This document shows, one piece after another, positions 17,448 through 25,859 of a stretch of 64,000 nt of DNA (the first letter of the stretch is position 1; each line of letters opens with the position of its first letter). The notes under the pieces are model-generated. The model saw only the letters and a list, made by a program, of their open reading frames with translations. It searched no databases and was not told the DNA's origin. This DNA is from Nocardioides mesophilus. Lineage in GTDB: Bacteria; Actinomycetota; Actinomycetes; Propionibacteriales; Nocardioidaceae. Location: NCBI RefSeq assembly GCF_014395785.1, contig NZ_CP060713.1, positions 1,764,501-1,828,500 on the forward strand, read 5' to 3'. The position numbers and the translations under genes were made by a program.

Positions 17448-17915
17448 GTGACGCACGAGCCCGGTCCGACGGCCGCCGCGGACGCGCCTCCCCCGGGAGG
17501 TGGCCACCGGCGGTGGCTGCGCGTGGAAGCGGCCGACATCGTCGACCTCTTCGTCTACGTGGTCGTCCTCAACCTGTTCATCGAGTACGTCCCGTCGGTG
17601 CTCAGCGAGACCTTCACCCTCTCGCTGCTGACCGCGCTCCTGCTCAAGGTGGCCCTGGAGGCGGCCTTCGTCCTCAAGACCCGGGTCATCGACAGGCTCC
17701 GGGCGGCGACCACGCCGCGCGCCAAGCTCGCCGCCGCGCTGACGCTGTGGGTGGTCGCGGCCGGGAGCAAGCTGGTGGTGCTCCAGCTGGTCGACCTCGC
17801 CTTCGGCGACGCGGTCAGCCTGGGGAGCTTCCCGTCCGTAGCCCTGCTCCTGGTCGCGCTGCTGGCGTGCCGGGCCGCCGTACGCCGGCTGCTCGCCACC
17901 ACCCCGAAGTCCTGA
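17448..17915 (+). CDS. Four-helix membrane protein, unknown
   Basis: A 155-residue protein with four predicted membrane segments: VDLFVYVVVLNLFIEYV, LLTALLLKVALEAAFVL, LTLWVVAAGSKLVVLQLV and SVALLLVALLACRAAV, after a hydrophilic Pro/Gly-rich N-terminus. It is not recognised. The start is GTG, apparently close to the transcription start. The next gene begins 4 bases after its stop, so the two membrane proteins are likely made together. Confidence 0.72.
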   Translation: MTHEPGPTAAADAPPPGGGHRRWLRVEAADIVDLFVYVVVLNLFIEYVPSVLSETFTLSLLTALLLKVALEAAFVLKTRVIDRLRAATTPRAKLAAALTLWVVAAGSKLVVLQLVDLAFGDAVSLGSFPSVALLLVALLACRAAVRRLLATTPKS

Positions 17916-17919
17916 TCGC

Positions 17920-18543
17920 ATGGGCGCCGCGCCGCAGGTCCGCATCGCCCGGCTCCGCCCCGGCCTGACCGGTCCGGTCCGCTGGTGGCGACGCGCAGCC
18001 CTGCACCCGGTCACCGTCATGGGGTCGTTGCCGTCGAACGGTCCACCCCGGCTCGGGCTGAAGGCGGTGACGATCCGGTTCGCGATCCAGGACCTCGCTC
18101 AGACCCTGCCCCTGGCGTTGCTCGACCGGCGTCCCTTCACACCCTCGAGGCTGCCGATCCATCCGGAGCACCACTACCGCGCCCAGCTGTTCCTCCTCCC
18201 GCTGTTCGGGTGGGCGGAGTGGCTGCTGATGGGCGGCGCCGGCTACGCCGTGCTCCGGCTGAGCGGGGAGCGCGCCGACATCAGCCGGGTCCTCGACGTG
18301 ATCGGCTTGGGGATGCTGATCCCGATGCCACCGCTCTGGCTGGCCGATGGTGCACTGATCGCGGCGGACCGGTTCGACCTGCCGGAGCTCGGCTTCGTCA
18401 ACGTCCCGGTGCAGCTCTGGGAGACGACGCTGTTCGCGATCGGCCTGCACACGGCCCTCGACGTGCCCTGGCGACGCGCGGTGCCGGCCGGCCTGGCCGT
18501 CAGCGCGGTCTACGTGCTGGGCGCGTCGCGATACGTCCGGTGA
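17920..18543 (+). CDS. Yip1-like integral membrane protein
   Basis: A 207-residue membrane protein. A basic, soluble N-terminal half contains HPEHHYRAQLF, then four membrane segments follow (LLPLFGWAEWLLMGGAGYAV, LGMLIPMPPLWLADGALI, LWETTLFAIGLHTAL, AGLAVSAVYVLGAS). The layout loosely resembles YIP1-family proteins, which is a weak resemblance. It starts 4 bases after the upstream membrane-protein gene, and the pair forms a small operon of unknown role. Confidence 0.7.
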   Translation: MGAAPQVRIARLRPGLTGPVRWWRRAALHPVTVMGSLPSNGPPRLGLKAVTIRFAIQDLAQTLPLALLDRRPFTPSRLPIHPEHHYRAQLFLLPLFGWAEWLLMGGAGYAVLRLSGERADISRVLDVIGLGMLIPMPPLWLADGALIAADRFDLPELGFVNVPVQLWETTLFAIGLHTALDVPWRRAVPAGLAVSAVYVLGASRYVR

Positions 18544-18558
18544 GCGACGTGCCGTCGC

Positions 18559-19167
18559 TCAGCCGCCCCGGACGGCGTACCGGACGTGCGTGGCCAGCGG
18601 CGAGCTCCACACCTGCAGCTTCCGCAGGTCGACGTCGCGATCGAACCCGTCGAAGAGCCGCTTGCCGCGCCCCAGGATCACCGGGGACACCGAGACGACC
18701 AGCTCGTCGAGGAGGCCGGCCGCGAGCGCCTCGGTGATCACGCCGCCCCCTCCCATGATGAAGACCCCCTTGTCGCCGGCGGCCTCCCGAGCACGGCGTA
18801 CGGCGGTGCCCAGGTCGGCGACGAAGACGAAGCCGGTGTCCGCGGCGGGCTGCTCCTCGACCCGGTGGGTGAGCACGAACAGCGGCACGGGCCACGGGTT
18901 GCGGCCGCCCCAGGCACCGGCCGCGTCGTAGGTGCCGCGCCCGCAGATCACCGCGCCGTTGGCGTCGACCCAGTGCTCGAGGAACTCCCGGTCCTCGCCG
19001 GTGGCGTCGCCGGCGTCGCGCTGACCTTCATAGGTCCAGGGACCGCCGAAGACCCAGTAGTGCAGCCGCTCGCCCCCGATGCCGAGCCCGCGCCCGGGGC
19101 CGTCGTCCGGTCCTGCGTAGTAGCCGTCCACCGAGGTGGTGATGCCGGCGACGACCTTGCTGCCCAT
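18559..19167 (-). CDS. Dihydrofolate reductase-like (RibD C-terminal) protein
   Basis: A 202-residue member of the dihydrofolate reductase/RibD C-terminal superfamily. It has SVDGYYAGPDDGPG near the start, an AVICGRGTYDAAG segment for the nucleotide, FIMGGGGVITEALAAGLLDEL and VSPVILGRGKRLFDGF. These patterns match the small actinobacterial deaminase-reductase relatives, which bind NADPH. The true substrate is unknown, and the protein is probably not a housekeeping DHFR. ATG at 19167 is chosen because GGAGGAGG precedes it. Confidence 0.9.
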   Translation of the reverse strand: MGSKVVAGITTSVDGYYAGPDDGPGRGLGIGGERLHYWVFGGPWTYEGQRDAGDATGEDREFLEHWVDANGAVICGRGTYDAAGAWGGRNPWPVPLFVLTHRVEEQPAADTGFVFVADLGTAVRRAREAAGDKGVFIMGGGGVITEALAAGLLDELVVSVSPVILGRGKRLFDGFDRDVDLRKLQVWSSPLATHVRYAVRGG

Positions 19168-19305
19168 GACTGCCTCCTCCACGACCGCCGCAGCGATCGC
19201 GCGTGTCGCGTGCTCCCGGCGGTGCCGGGGCGTCCTGTCGAGAGGACCGACCGACCGGGACCGGCGGAGTCATCGGTGCGGGGCGGAGTGCGTTCCGGGC
19301 GGGGG

Positions 19306-19686
19306 TCAGACGGACTGCCAGAGGCCGATGACGTTGCCCTCGGAGTCGGTGAAGTACGCCGAGAAGCCCATCGCGCCGACCGGGGTCCGGCCGAGGACGG
19401 TGCTGCCGCCGAGCCGCTCCACCACCGCCAGCGTGGCGTCGATGTCCTCGACGTCGATGACCACGGTGGGTCCGGTCAGCCCGGGGCCGCGGCTGCTCAA
19501 CCCACCGTTGATGTAGCCGGGCTCGGTCGGCGGCCCGGCGGAGGACCCGGACGGCCCGGTGCTCGCGATCGTGTAGTCGACCTCGGGCGCGGCGCTGAGC
19601 TCCCACCCGAACGCCTCGGCGTAGAACGAGCGGGCCCGGTCGCCGTCGTCGAAGGGGATCTCGAAGTGCACCACGCGACCGTTCAT
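19306..19686 (-). CDS. VOC (glyoxalase-fold) family protein
   Basis: A 126-residue two-module vicinal-oxygen-chelate protein: VVHFEIPFDDGDRARSFYAEAFGW at the start and AYFTDSEGNVIGLWQSV at the end provide the expected His and Glu metal ligands. VOC proteins include glyoxalases, isomerases and epimerases such as methylmalonyl-CoA epimerase. It is the last gene of the five-gene operon beginning with the acyl-CoA dehydrogenase, with 8 bases separating it from the SDR gene. An epimerase or isomerase role in the pathway is possible but unproven. Confidence 0.88.
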   Translation of the reverse strand: MNGRVVHFEIPFDDGDRARSFYAEAFGWELSAAPEVDYTIASTGPSGSSAGPPTEPGYINGGLSSRGPGLTGPTVVIDVEDIDATLAVVERLGGSTVLGRTPVGAMGFSAYFTDSEGNVIGLWQSV

Positions 19687-19694
19687 GCGGGGCA

Positions 19695-20444
19695 CTATCC
19701 CATCAGCCGTCGGGCCAGCGGAAGCGGCAGGTGGCGCAGCGCGAAGCCGACCGGGACCCACGGCCAGGCCGGCACCCGGGCCCGCGGCCGCTCCTTCTCG
19801 ACGGCCTCGACGATCGCCGCGACCCCCTTCTGGGTGGACACGATGAACGGGGCGTTCTTGACCCGTTCGTTCATCTCCGAGCGGATGTAACCGGGGTAGA
19901 TCACCGACACCTTGATGCCGCTGCCGTGCACGTCGGCGCGGACCCCTTCGGCCAGATGGGCGACGCCGGCCTTCGAGGCGGCGTACGTCGTCGCGCTTCC
20001 GGGCATGCCGCGCATCGCCGCCATCGACGAGATCATCACCAGGTGCCCGGTGCGCTGATCGCGGAAGATCTCCAGCGCCGCCTCGGTCTGCGCCAGCGCG
20101 CCGACGAAGTCGGTCCTCGCGGTCCGCCGGTTGACGTCGAAGCCGCCGGTGCCCAGCCGGACGCCCTTGCTGATGCCGGCGTTCACCACCACCCGGTCGA
20201 TGCCCCCGAGGTCTGCTCGGAACGCCCGGAACACCTCGAAGACCGCGTCGTGGTCGTCGACGTCGAGTGCCCGCACCTCCACCCGCCGCCCGGGGTGCGC
20301 GGCCGCGATCTCGGCCCGCAGCGCCTCCAGCCGGTCGGTCCGGCGGGCGCACAGCGCCAGGTCGTGGCCGAGCGCGGCGAACTGCCGCGCCATCTCCGCG
20401 CCGAGCCCCGAGCTCGCGCCGGTGATCAGGATCGTCTTGCCCAC
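19695..20444 (-). CDS. Short-chain dehydrogenase/reductase
   Basis: A 249-residue classical SDR. The cofactor motif is TGASSGLG (TGxxxGxG), followed by NAG (VVVNAG), catalytic Ser in ISSMAA, and Y-x-x-x-K (TTYAASKAG). The GTG start follows a GGAG in the preceding gene's tail, 8 bases after its stop. In levulinate degradation (LvaD) a related SDR-type step interconverts 4-keto and 4-hydroxyacyl-CoA, which is a reasonable but unproven role here. Confidence 0.92.
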   Translation of the reverse strand: MGKTILITGASSGLGAEMARQFAALGHDLALCARRTDRLEALRAEIAAAHPGRRVEVRALDVDDHDAVFEVFRAFRADLGGIDRVVVNAGISKGVRLGTGGFDVNRRTARTDFVGALAQTEAALEIFRDQRTGHLVMISSMAAMRGMPGSATTYAASKAGVAHLAEGVRADVHGSGIKVSVIYPGYIRSEMNERVKNAPFIVSTQKGVAAIVEAVEKERPRARVPAWPWVPVGFALRHLPLPLARRLMG

Positions 20445-20452
20445 CAGGGCTC

Positions 20453-21130
20453 CTAGCGGTAGGTGAGGAGGTCGGTCTCGACCTCGAGGTGGCTGTGGTC
20501 GTTGAAGGAGACCAGCGTGGTGCCGCGACGGCCCACGACGAGCTTGGTGACCGAGGCGTTGACGGTGACCGGGTTGAGCCGCATCCACACCGACGCGTCG
20601 CCACCGAGCAGGGAGGTCGCGACCCAGGCGGCGGGGCCGCCGGAGGTGAAGACGACCGCGGTGCCGCCGCTGTCGATCCGGTCGAGCTGCTCGACGGTAC
20701 GGCGCAGCGCCGCCTCGACCCGCATGCCGAACGCGGCGAAGCTCTCGTCGTACTCCTCGGCGAAGTCGCCGCCGGTCCACCGCGCGGTCGCCGCCTCGAA
20801 CCAGCGCTGGAACGCCTCGCGGTCCAGCCCCTCACCGGTGGTGTCGCCGGGGCCGGCCGGGTGCAGGGAGAGCATCTGCACGTGGTCGAACTCGTTCCAG
20901 CCGGTGTCCTCGAGCGTCCCGACGTCCCAGCCGGCGGCTCGTACGGCGGCGTCGGCGGTCTGCCGGTGCCGGCGCATCGCGCCGCGCACGACCAGCGAGG
21001 GCCGGACCCCCCGCGCCGCCAGCGCCGCGCCGAGCACCCGCGACTGCTGCTCGCCGGTACCGGACAGCACGTCGTAGTCGGCGGCTCCCCACGAGGCCTG
21101 TCCGTGGCGGACCAGCAGCACTTGGCTCAT
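20453..21130 (-). CDS. Histidine phosphatase (phosphoglycerate mutase-like) family protein
   Basis: A 225-residue enzyme with the RHG motif near the start (LLVRHGQASWG) and a later H (NDHSHLEVE), the two histidines of the histidine phosphatase superfamily; E and R supports are visible in between. Its ATG overlaps the stop of the APH-like kinase gene by four bases, so kinase and phosphatase are co-translated. The pairing suggests that it removes a phosphate placed by the kinase or clears an off-pathway product. Confidence 0.92.
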   Translation of the reverse strand: MSQVLLVRHGQASWGAADYDVLSGTGEQQSRVLGAALAARGVRPSLVVRGAMRRHRQTADAAVRAAGWDVGTLEDTGWNEFDHVQMLSLHPAGPGDTTGEGLDREAFQRWFEAATARWTGGDFAEEYDESFAAFGMRVEAALRRTVEQLDRIDSGGTAVVFTSGGPAAWVATSLLGGDASVWMRLNPVTVNASVTKLVVGRRGTTLVSFNDHSHLEVETDLLTYR

Positions 21131-22266
21131 GCGCCGGCACCGGGCGCGTCCGGCACTGCGCCGGCACCGGGCGCGTCCGGCACAGCGCCGGCACCGGGCG
21201 CGGCGATGAGCCGGGCGCACCGCTGCTCGAGGTACTGCACCATCGGCAGGAACGCGGCGTAGGCCTCGTTGGTGGTCTGCCCGTGGTGGTAGCGGTAGTA
21301 GATCTGCTGGGCGATCACCGCGAGCCGGAACAGCCCGAACACCTCGTAGAACAGCCACTGCTCGCGGGTCACCGAGAGACCGGTGCGGGCGGTGTAGGCC
21401 TGCACCATCTCCCACCGGGTCAGCATCCCGGGCAGGTCGGAGGGCTGCCGCCGCAGCTGCCGGAACACCGGGTCGTCGCCCTCCTCGATCCAGTAGGCGA
21501 GCGCGCCACCGAGGTCCATCAGCGGATCGCCGAGGGTGGCCATCTCCCAGTCGAGCACACCGCGGACCTGCAGGGACCCGGGGTCGAGCACGACGTTGTC
21601 GAGCCGGTAGTCGTTGTGGATCACGCAGGTCGCGACGTCGTCGGGCTGCCGCTCGGCGAGCCAGGCCATGACGGTCTCGAAGTCGCCGACGTTGTCGGTG
21701 CGGGCCCGCCGGTAGCGGTCGGACCAGCCGGCCACCTGCCGGGCGACGTACCCGGTGCCCTTGCCGAGGTCCTGCAGCCCGGCGGCCGTCACGTCGACCC
21801 CATGGAGCTCGACGAGGACGTCGAGGAAGCGGCCGCACAGGTCGGCGGCGCCGTCCGCGTCCAGCGACAGCCCGGCGGGCAGGTCGCCGCGCAGGATCAC
21901 GCCGTCGAGCCGCTCCATGACGTAGAACTCCGAGCCGATGACGCTCTCGTCGTCGCAGAACGCCACCATCGGGGCGACGTAGGGGAAGACCGGCGCCAGG
22001 CGCTGCTGGATGGTGAATTCGCGCCGCATGTCGTGGGCGCTCTTGGCCTTGGCGCCGCGCGGCGGCCGCCGCAGGATCAGGTCGCGGTCGGGGTAGCGCA
22101 GCAGGAAGGTGAGGTTGGAGGCTCCGCCCGGGTACTGCCGGACGTCGGGACGGCCGGCCTCGACGCCGGCGTGCCCGGTCAGCCAGGCGGCGACGCGACG
22201 CACGTCGAAGGCGTCCTCCGCGCGGACCGGACCCGGGGGGTTGCCGGCGTCGACGGGGGCGCCCAT
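21127..22266 (-). CDS. ACAD10/11-type APH-like phosphotransferase
   Basis: A 379-residue kinase of the aminoglycoside phosphotransferase fold. It shows the nucleotide-binding N-lobe (QYPGGASNLTFLLRY), the catalytic loop HNDYRLDN and the magnesium-binding LDWEMATLGDPLMDLG; these versions match the N-terminal kinase domain of human ACAD10/ACAD11 and bacterial LvaA rather than antibiotic kinases. Those enzymes phosphorylate 4-hydroxyacyl-CoA. The start overlaps the acyl-CoA dehydrogenase stop (TGATG). The C-terminus is a 9-residue repeat (PGAGAVPDA) from a 27-bp tandem repeat in the DNA. Confidence 0.92.
   Translation of the reverse strand: MGAPVDAGNPPGPVRAEDAFDVRRVAAWLTGHAGVEAGRPDVRQYPGGASNLTFLLRYPDRDLILRRPPRGAKAKSAHDMRREFTIQQRLAPVFPYVAPMVAFCDDESVIGSEFYVMERLDGVILRGDLPAGLSLDADGAADLCGRFLDVLVELHGVDVTAAGLQDLGKGTGYVARQVAGWSDRYRRARTDNVGDFETVMAWLAERQPDDVATCVIHNDYRLDNVVLDPGSLQVRGVLDWEMATLGDPLMDLGGALAYWIEEGDDPVFRQLRRQPSDLPGMLTRWEMVQAYTARTGLSVTREQWLFYEVFGLFRLAVIAQQIYYRYHHGQTTNEAYAAFLPMVQYLEQRCARLIAAPGAGAVPDAPGAGAVPDAPGAGA
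21131..21202. repeat. 27-bp tandem repeat, about 2.7 copies, coding
   Basis: The last 72 bases before the phosphotransferase stop are a 27-bp unit repeated 2.7 times, with only a single base differing between full copies. It encodes a Pro-Gly-Ala-rich C-terminal tail. The near identity means the array is recent, and copy number may vary between strains. Confidence 0.9.
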
Positions 22267-23516
22267 CAGAGGTACTTCTTCAGCTCGAGCTTGGCGATGA
22301 CGCCGCGGTGCACCTCGTCGGGTCCGTCGGCCAGCCGGAGCGTGCGCGCCGAGGTCCAGGCGGCCGCCAGCGGGAAGTCCTCGGACACCCCGGCGCCGCC
22401 GTGCATCTGGATCGCCATGTCGATGACCTGCTGGGCCATGGTGGGCACCGCGACCTTGATCTGGCTGACCGCGGCCAGCGATCCGCGCGGTCCCTCGGTG
22501 TCGAGCATCCAGGCGGCGTGCAGGACCAGCAGCCGCGCCTGGTCGATCGCGATGCGGGCGTCGGCGATCCGCTCGGCGTTGCCGCCCAGCTTGGCCAGCG
22601 GCCGGCCGAAGGCGACCCGGGAGATCGCGCGGCGGCAGGCCAGCTCCAGGGCCCGCTCCGCCAGCCCGATCAGCCGCATGCAGTGGTGCACCCGGCCGGG
22701 ACCCAGCCGGCCCTGGGCGATCTCGAAGGCCCGGTCCGGGCCGAGCAGGATGTTCGAGGCGGGCACGCGCACGTCGGTGAAGGAGATGTCGGCGTGGCCG
22801 AGCGGCTCGTCGTACATCCCCATCGCGGTGAGCTTCCGCTCGATCCGGACCCCGGGGGTGTCGCGGGGCACCAGCACCATCGTGTGCCGGGAGTGCCGGT
22901 CGGCCTCGGGGTCGGTGAGCCCCATGAACACGAAGATCTTGCAGTCGGGGCTGCCGGCGCCGGTGGACCACCACTTGCGGCCGTTGATCACCACCTCGTC
23001 GCCCTCGACGACCGCGGTGGCCTCCATCGTGGTGGCGTCGGAGGAGGCGACGTCCGGCTCGGTCATGCAGAAGGCGCTGCGGATCCGGCCGTCGAGGAGC
23101 GGCTCCAGCCAGGTGGCGCGCTGCTCGTCGGTGCCGTACTTCAGCAGCACCTCCATGTTCCCGGTGTCGGGGGCGTTGCAGTTGAGCACCAGCGGCGCCA
23201 GGAAGGACCGGCCGGTCTGCTCCGCGACCGCCGCGTAGTCGAGGTTCGACAGCCCGACGCCGCCGTCGGTGCCGAAGCGCTCGGCGTAGCCGGCCTCGTG
23301 GCCGGCCGGCAGGAACAGGTTCCACAGCCCCTGCGCCCGCGCCTTCGCCTGGAGCTCCGCCACGAGGGGCAGCGGGGTCCAGGCGTCGCCGCCGGACTCA
23401 CGCAGCCGGGTGATCTCCTGCTGGTAGCCGGGCTCCACGGGCTCGATCTCGGTCTCGACGAAGGCGCGCACCCGCCTGCTCAGCTCGGCCGCGCGCGGCG
23501 ACGGTGAGAAGTCCAT
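22266..23516 (-). CDS. ACAD10/11-like acyl-CoA dehydrogenase
   Basis: A 416-residue acyl-CoA dehydrogenase. The FAD/substrate signature is FCMTEPDVASSDAT, and the C-terminal catalytic stretch is ADGPDEVHRGVIAKLEL, the variant I associate with ACAD10/ACAD11 rather than straight-chain ACADs. ACAD11-type enzymes remove the phosphate from a 4-phosphohydroxyacyl-CoA in a dehydration-like step after the partner kinase acts. It is first in a five-gene minus-strand operon with kinase, phosphatase, SDR and VOC genes. Confidence 0.93.
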   Translation of the reverse strand: MDFSPSPRAAELSRRVRAFVETEIEPVEPGYQQEITRLRESGGDAWTPLPLVAELQAKARAQGLWNLFLPAGHEAGYAERFGTDGGVGLSNLDYAAVAEQTGRSFLAPLVLNCNAPDTGNMEVLLKYGTDEQRATWLEPLLDGRIRSAFCMTEPDVASSDATTMEATAVVEGDEVVINGRKWWSTGAGSPDCKIFVFMGLTDPEADRHSRHTMVLVPRDTPGVRIERKLTAMGMYDEPLGHADISFTDVRVPASNILLGPDRAFEIAQGRLGPGRVHHCMRLIGLAERALELACRRAISRVAFGRPLAKLGGNAERIADARIAIDQARLLVLHAAWMLDTEGPRGSLAAVSQIKVAVPTMAQQVIDMAIQMHGGAGVSEDFPLAAAWTSARTLRLADGPDEVHRGVIAKLELKKYL

Positions 23517-23573
23517 GCTCCGACCCTAGATCCTGGTGCGGAACCGGCCACCAGGCCCGTCTATGCTCGCCCG

Positions 23574-24125
23574 ATGAGATCTCTCGGAGCCGCTGCCGCC
23601 ACCGCTCTCCTGCTGTCGCTCGCCGCCTGCGGCGGCGGGAGCTCGAGCGACGCCAAGGACGCCCGGAGCGCTGACGACACCAAGGCCTCCAAGGCCATCG
23701 CGGACTCGATCATGAAGAGCCAGGAGGAGAGCCAGGGCAAGGACCTGTTCTCCATGGACCGCGGCGAGGCCGACTGCATCGGCAACGGCTTCGTCGACGA
23801 CATCGGCACCGAGAAGCTGCAGAAGTACGGCTTCCTGACCAAGGACCTCAAGACCGCCGAGAGCATGGGGGACGTGAAGATGTCCCCCGAGGACGCCAAG
23901 TCGGCCTCGGACACGCTCTTCGACTGCACCGACGTCTCGAAGATGATGTCCGACGCGCTGGCCGCCGGCGGCACCCTGGACAAGAAGACCCAGGCCTGCC
24001 TCGAGGACGCGGTCACCGAGGACAAGCTGCGCGAGATGTTCACGCTGATGTTCAGCGGCGAGCAGGAGAAGGCCAACGAGGTCGTCACCGCGCCGATGAT
24101 GAAGTGCGCGACCGCCGCGCAGTGA
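23574..24125 (+). CDS. Secreted lipoprotein, unknown
   Basis: A 183-residue lipoprotein. The signal peptide ends in a lipobox, SLAAC, so Cys19 should be lipidated; a Gly/Ser/Asp-rich linker follows. The mature domain has three or four further cysteines (ADCIGNGF, LFDCTD, QACLEDA, MMKCATAA) that could make two disulfides. No family is recognised, but small actinobacterial lipoproteins of this layout are common. It is divergent from the acyl-CoA dehydrogenase operon with 57 bp between starts, so the two may share regulation. Confidence 0.85.
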   Translation: MRSLGAAAATALLLSLAACGGGSSSDAKDARSADDTKASKAIADSIMKSQEESQGKDLFSMDRGEADCIGNGFVDDIGTEKLQKYGFLTKDLKTAESMGDVKMSPEDAKSASDTLFDCTDVSKMMSDALAAGGTLDKKTQACLEDAVTEDKLREMFTLMFSGEQEKANEVVTAPMMKCATAAQ

Positions 24126-24262
24126 CCCCCGCCCGCTGATCCACCGGCCCGTCCCGCTCTGGCGCGGGGCGGCTGCTCGCGTGATAATTTCCCTCGTCCA
24201 ACCCGGTCAAGGTGCTCGTTCCGCGACGTCGTGTGGTGGCCCAGATCCCCACCGGAGTCCCG

Positions 24263-25147
24263 ATGTCGCTCACGTTCCCGGCCCCCGCGACCGCCCCGCT
24301 GCCGACCGGCGTCGCGTTGCCGCTTCCGGCGCCGGGCTGGGGTGCGCCACAGGCGCTCGCTGCGCTCGCCGAGGCTCGGCCGTCCCTGCCCGTGCCGCTG
24401 CCGGAGCCCGCGGTGGTGAGCGCGCTGACCACCGTGGTGCTGCGTTCGGGTGACCTGGCGGTCAAGGTCTACCCACCCGGCACGGACCCGGGGCACCTGG
24501 ACCGGCTGCGCGGGGCGTTGGCCGGCTCCACCTCCGCGCACCTGCCGCTGCTCCCCGCGGTGGTCACGTCGTACGGCGTCGTCACCGTCGCCCCGTGGCT
24601 CCCGGCGGCCCGGCCCGTGTCCTGGCGCGCGCTCGGCGGCCTGCTCCGCGCATTCCACGACGAGCACGCCGTCGCCGAGGTGCCGGTCTGGAGACCGCTG
24701 TCCCGGCTGGCCTCCCAGGTCGCCGACCTGCCGGAGGAGGCGGCCGCGGTGCTGCTCGGCGCCCGGGACGTGCTGCTCACCGCCCTCGACGAGGTGGGCT
24801 CCGAGGTCGGGGTGGGCGCCATCCACGGGGACGTCTCGCCCTCCAACGTGCTGCGCACCCCGACCGGACCTCGGCTCATCGACCTGGACTGGGTCGCCCG
24901 CGCCCCGCGGGAGTACGACCTGGCCAGCGCGGCCCGGCGGGTCCGGGCCGGGGAGATCTCCCGCCGCGCCTACGCCGGGTTCTGCGCGGCCTACGGCTTC
25001 GACGTCCGGAGCTGGCCCGGGCTGCCGGTGCTGGACCGGGTCGCGGACCTCGGCGGGGTCGCCTTCCGGTTGTGGGACAGCCGCCACCACGGCCGGGACC
25101 TGGACTGGCTGGCGCAGGAGCTGCCGGTGTGGCGCACCGCGCTGTGA
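24263..25147 (+). CDS. APH-like kinase family protein
   Basis: A 294-residue aminoglycoside phosphotransferase-fold protein. The catalytic loop is HGDVSPSNVL and the metal-binding motif is LIDLDWVARAPREYDLA; the N-lobe is short, with VVLRSGDLAVKVYPPGT supplying the ATP-binding lysine. It resembles actinobacterial phosphotransferases of unknown substrate more than resistance enzymes. The ATG is chosen because CCGGAG precedes it; a GTG 51 bases upstream is possible. A GATAAT sequence at 24182-24187 could be its -10 box. Confidence 0.85.
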   Translation: MSLTFPAPATAPLPTGVALPLPAPGWGAPQALAALAEARPSLPVPLPEPAVVSALTTVVLRSGDLAVKVYPPGTDPGHLDRLRGALAGSTSAHLPLLPAVVTSYGVVTVAPWLPAARPVSWRALGGLLRAFHDEHAVAEVPVWRPLSRLASQVADLPEEAAAVLLGARDVLLTALDEVGSEVGVGAIHGDVSPSNVLRTPTGPRLIDLDWVARAPREYDLASAARRVRAGEISRRAYAGFCAAYGFDVRSWPGLPVLDRVADLGGVAFRLWDSRHHGRDLDWLAQELPVWRTAL

Positions 25148-25196
25148 CGGCTCCGGCGCACCGCCGTACCGCGGCCCGGCGGCGTCGCGGCGACGC

Positions 25197-25697
25197 TCAG
25201 GCGGGCGCCGGCAGCGAGCGCAGCCACTGCGCGAACTGCTCGTTGTTCGCCGCCCGGTCGCGGCGGTCCTGCACGTAGCGCAACGCCTCCGCCCCGGTCA
25301 GGCCGAGCAGCTCGCGCACCACCAGCGCGGTCACCAGGCCCGAGCGGTTGCGTCCGAACGTGCAGTGCACCAGCGCCTGCCGACCGTCCCGGACCAGGTC
25401 GGCCACCAGCCGGGCCAGCCCGGTGGTGAGCGCCGGGTCGGGAACCGTCTCGCCGTCGACCAGCGGGCACTTGAGATAGGCGAGCCCGTCGATCTGCTCG
25501 GCCGGCGGATACGCGTCGGGGTCGGCCAGGTCGACCACCAGGTCCACGCCGGTGGCCCGGACCCAGTCGAAGTCGACCGGGCAGCCGCCGTGCCAGAGCC
25601 GCCCGGCCAGCATCTCGGTGGGCGGGTCCGCGGGCTCCACTCCCGGCAGGTCCACGGGGTCGGTCGTCCAGTTCAGGGTCTCGGTCGTCTCGGGCAC
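25197..25697 (-). CDS. Tyrosine phosphatase-like protein
   Basis: A 166-residue cysteine-dependent phosphatase. The P-loop is HCTFGRNRSG (C-x5-R), preceded by a general-acid region (PLVDGETVPDPA). The size and loop match the dual-specificity/ARH-like phosphatase group of bacteria. It faces the APH-like kinase gene in a convergent pair with 49 bp between stops, with no evidence that they work together. Its target is unknown. Confidence 0.87.
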   Translation of the reverse strand: MPETTETLNWTTDPVDLPGVEPADPPTEMLAGRLWHGGCPVDFDWVRATGVDLVVDLADPDAYPPAEQIDGLAYLKCPLVDGETVPDPALTTGLARLVADLVRDGRQALVHCTFGRNRSGLVTALVVRELLGLTGAEALRYVQDRRDRAANNEQFAQWLRSLPAPA

Positions 25698-25781
25698 CCC
25701 TCCGTCCTACCCCGTCGCGGTCGGCGGGACTCCTTCCGGTGCCGGGGGCCGGACGAACCAGGTCCTTTCGGCCGCGTGCGA

Positions 25782-25796
25782 GGACCTTTGGACCCC
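25782..25796. promoter_or_regulatory. Candidate DosR-like hyphenated palindrome
   Basis: The sequence GGACCTTTGGACCCC lies 63 bp before the small winged-helix gene, and a looser copy (GGTCCTTTCGGCC) lies 9 bases further upstream. It is similar in layout to the DosR/DevR box (GGGACTTTAGTCCC-like), but only about 10 of 16 core positions fit. Weak. Confidence 0.25.
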
Positions 25797-25859
25797 TGAC
25801 CGTCGGCTCCTCGCACGCCGAGACTCGTGGGTGGAGACGCGACACTCACGGAGGACGAC

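Noticed and set aside
24263-25697. A kinase-phosphatase or toxin-antitoxin pair, from the adjacent APH-like and tyrosine phosphatase-like genes
   Set aside because: The genes are convergent, neither is toxin-like, and nothing in the sequence links them functionally.
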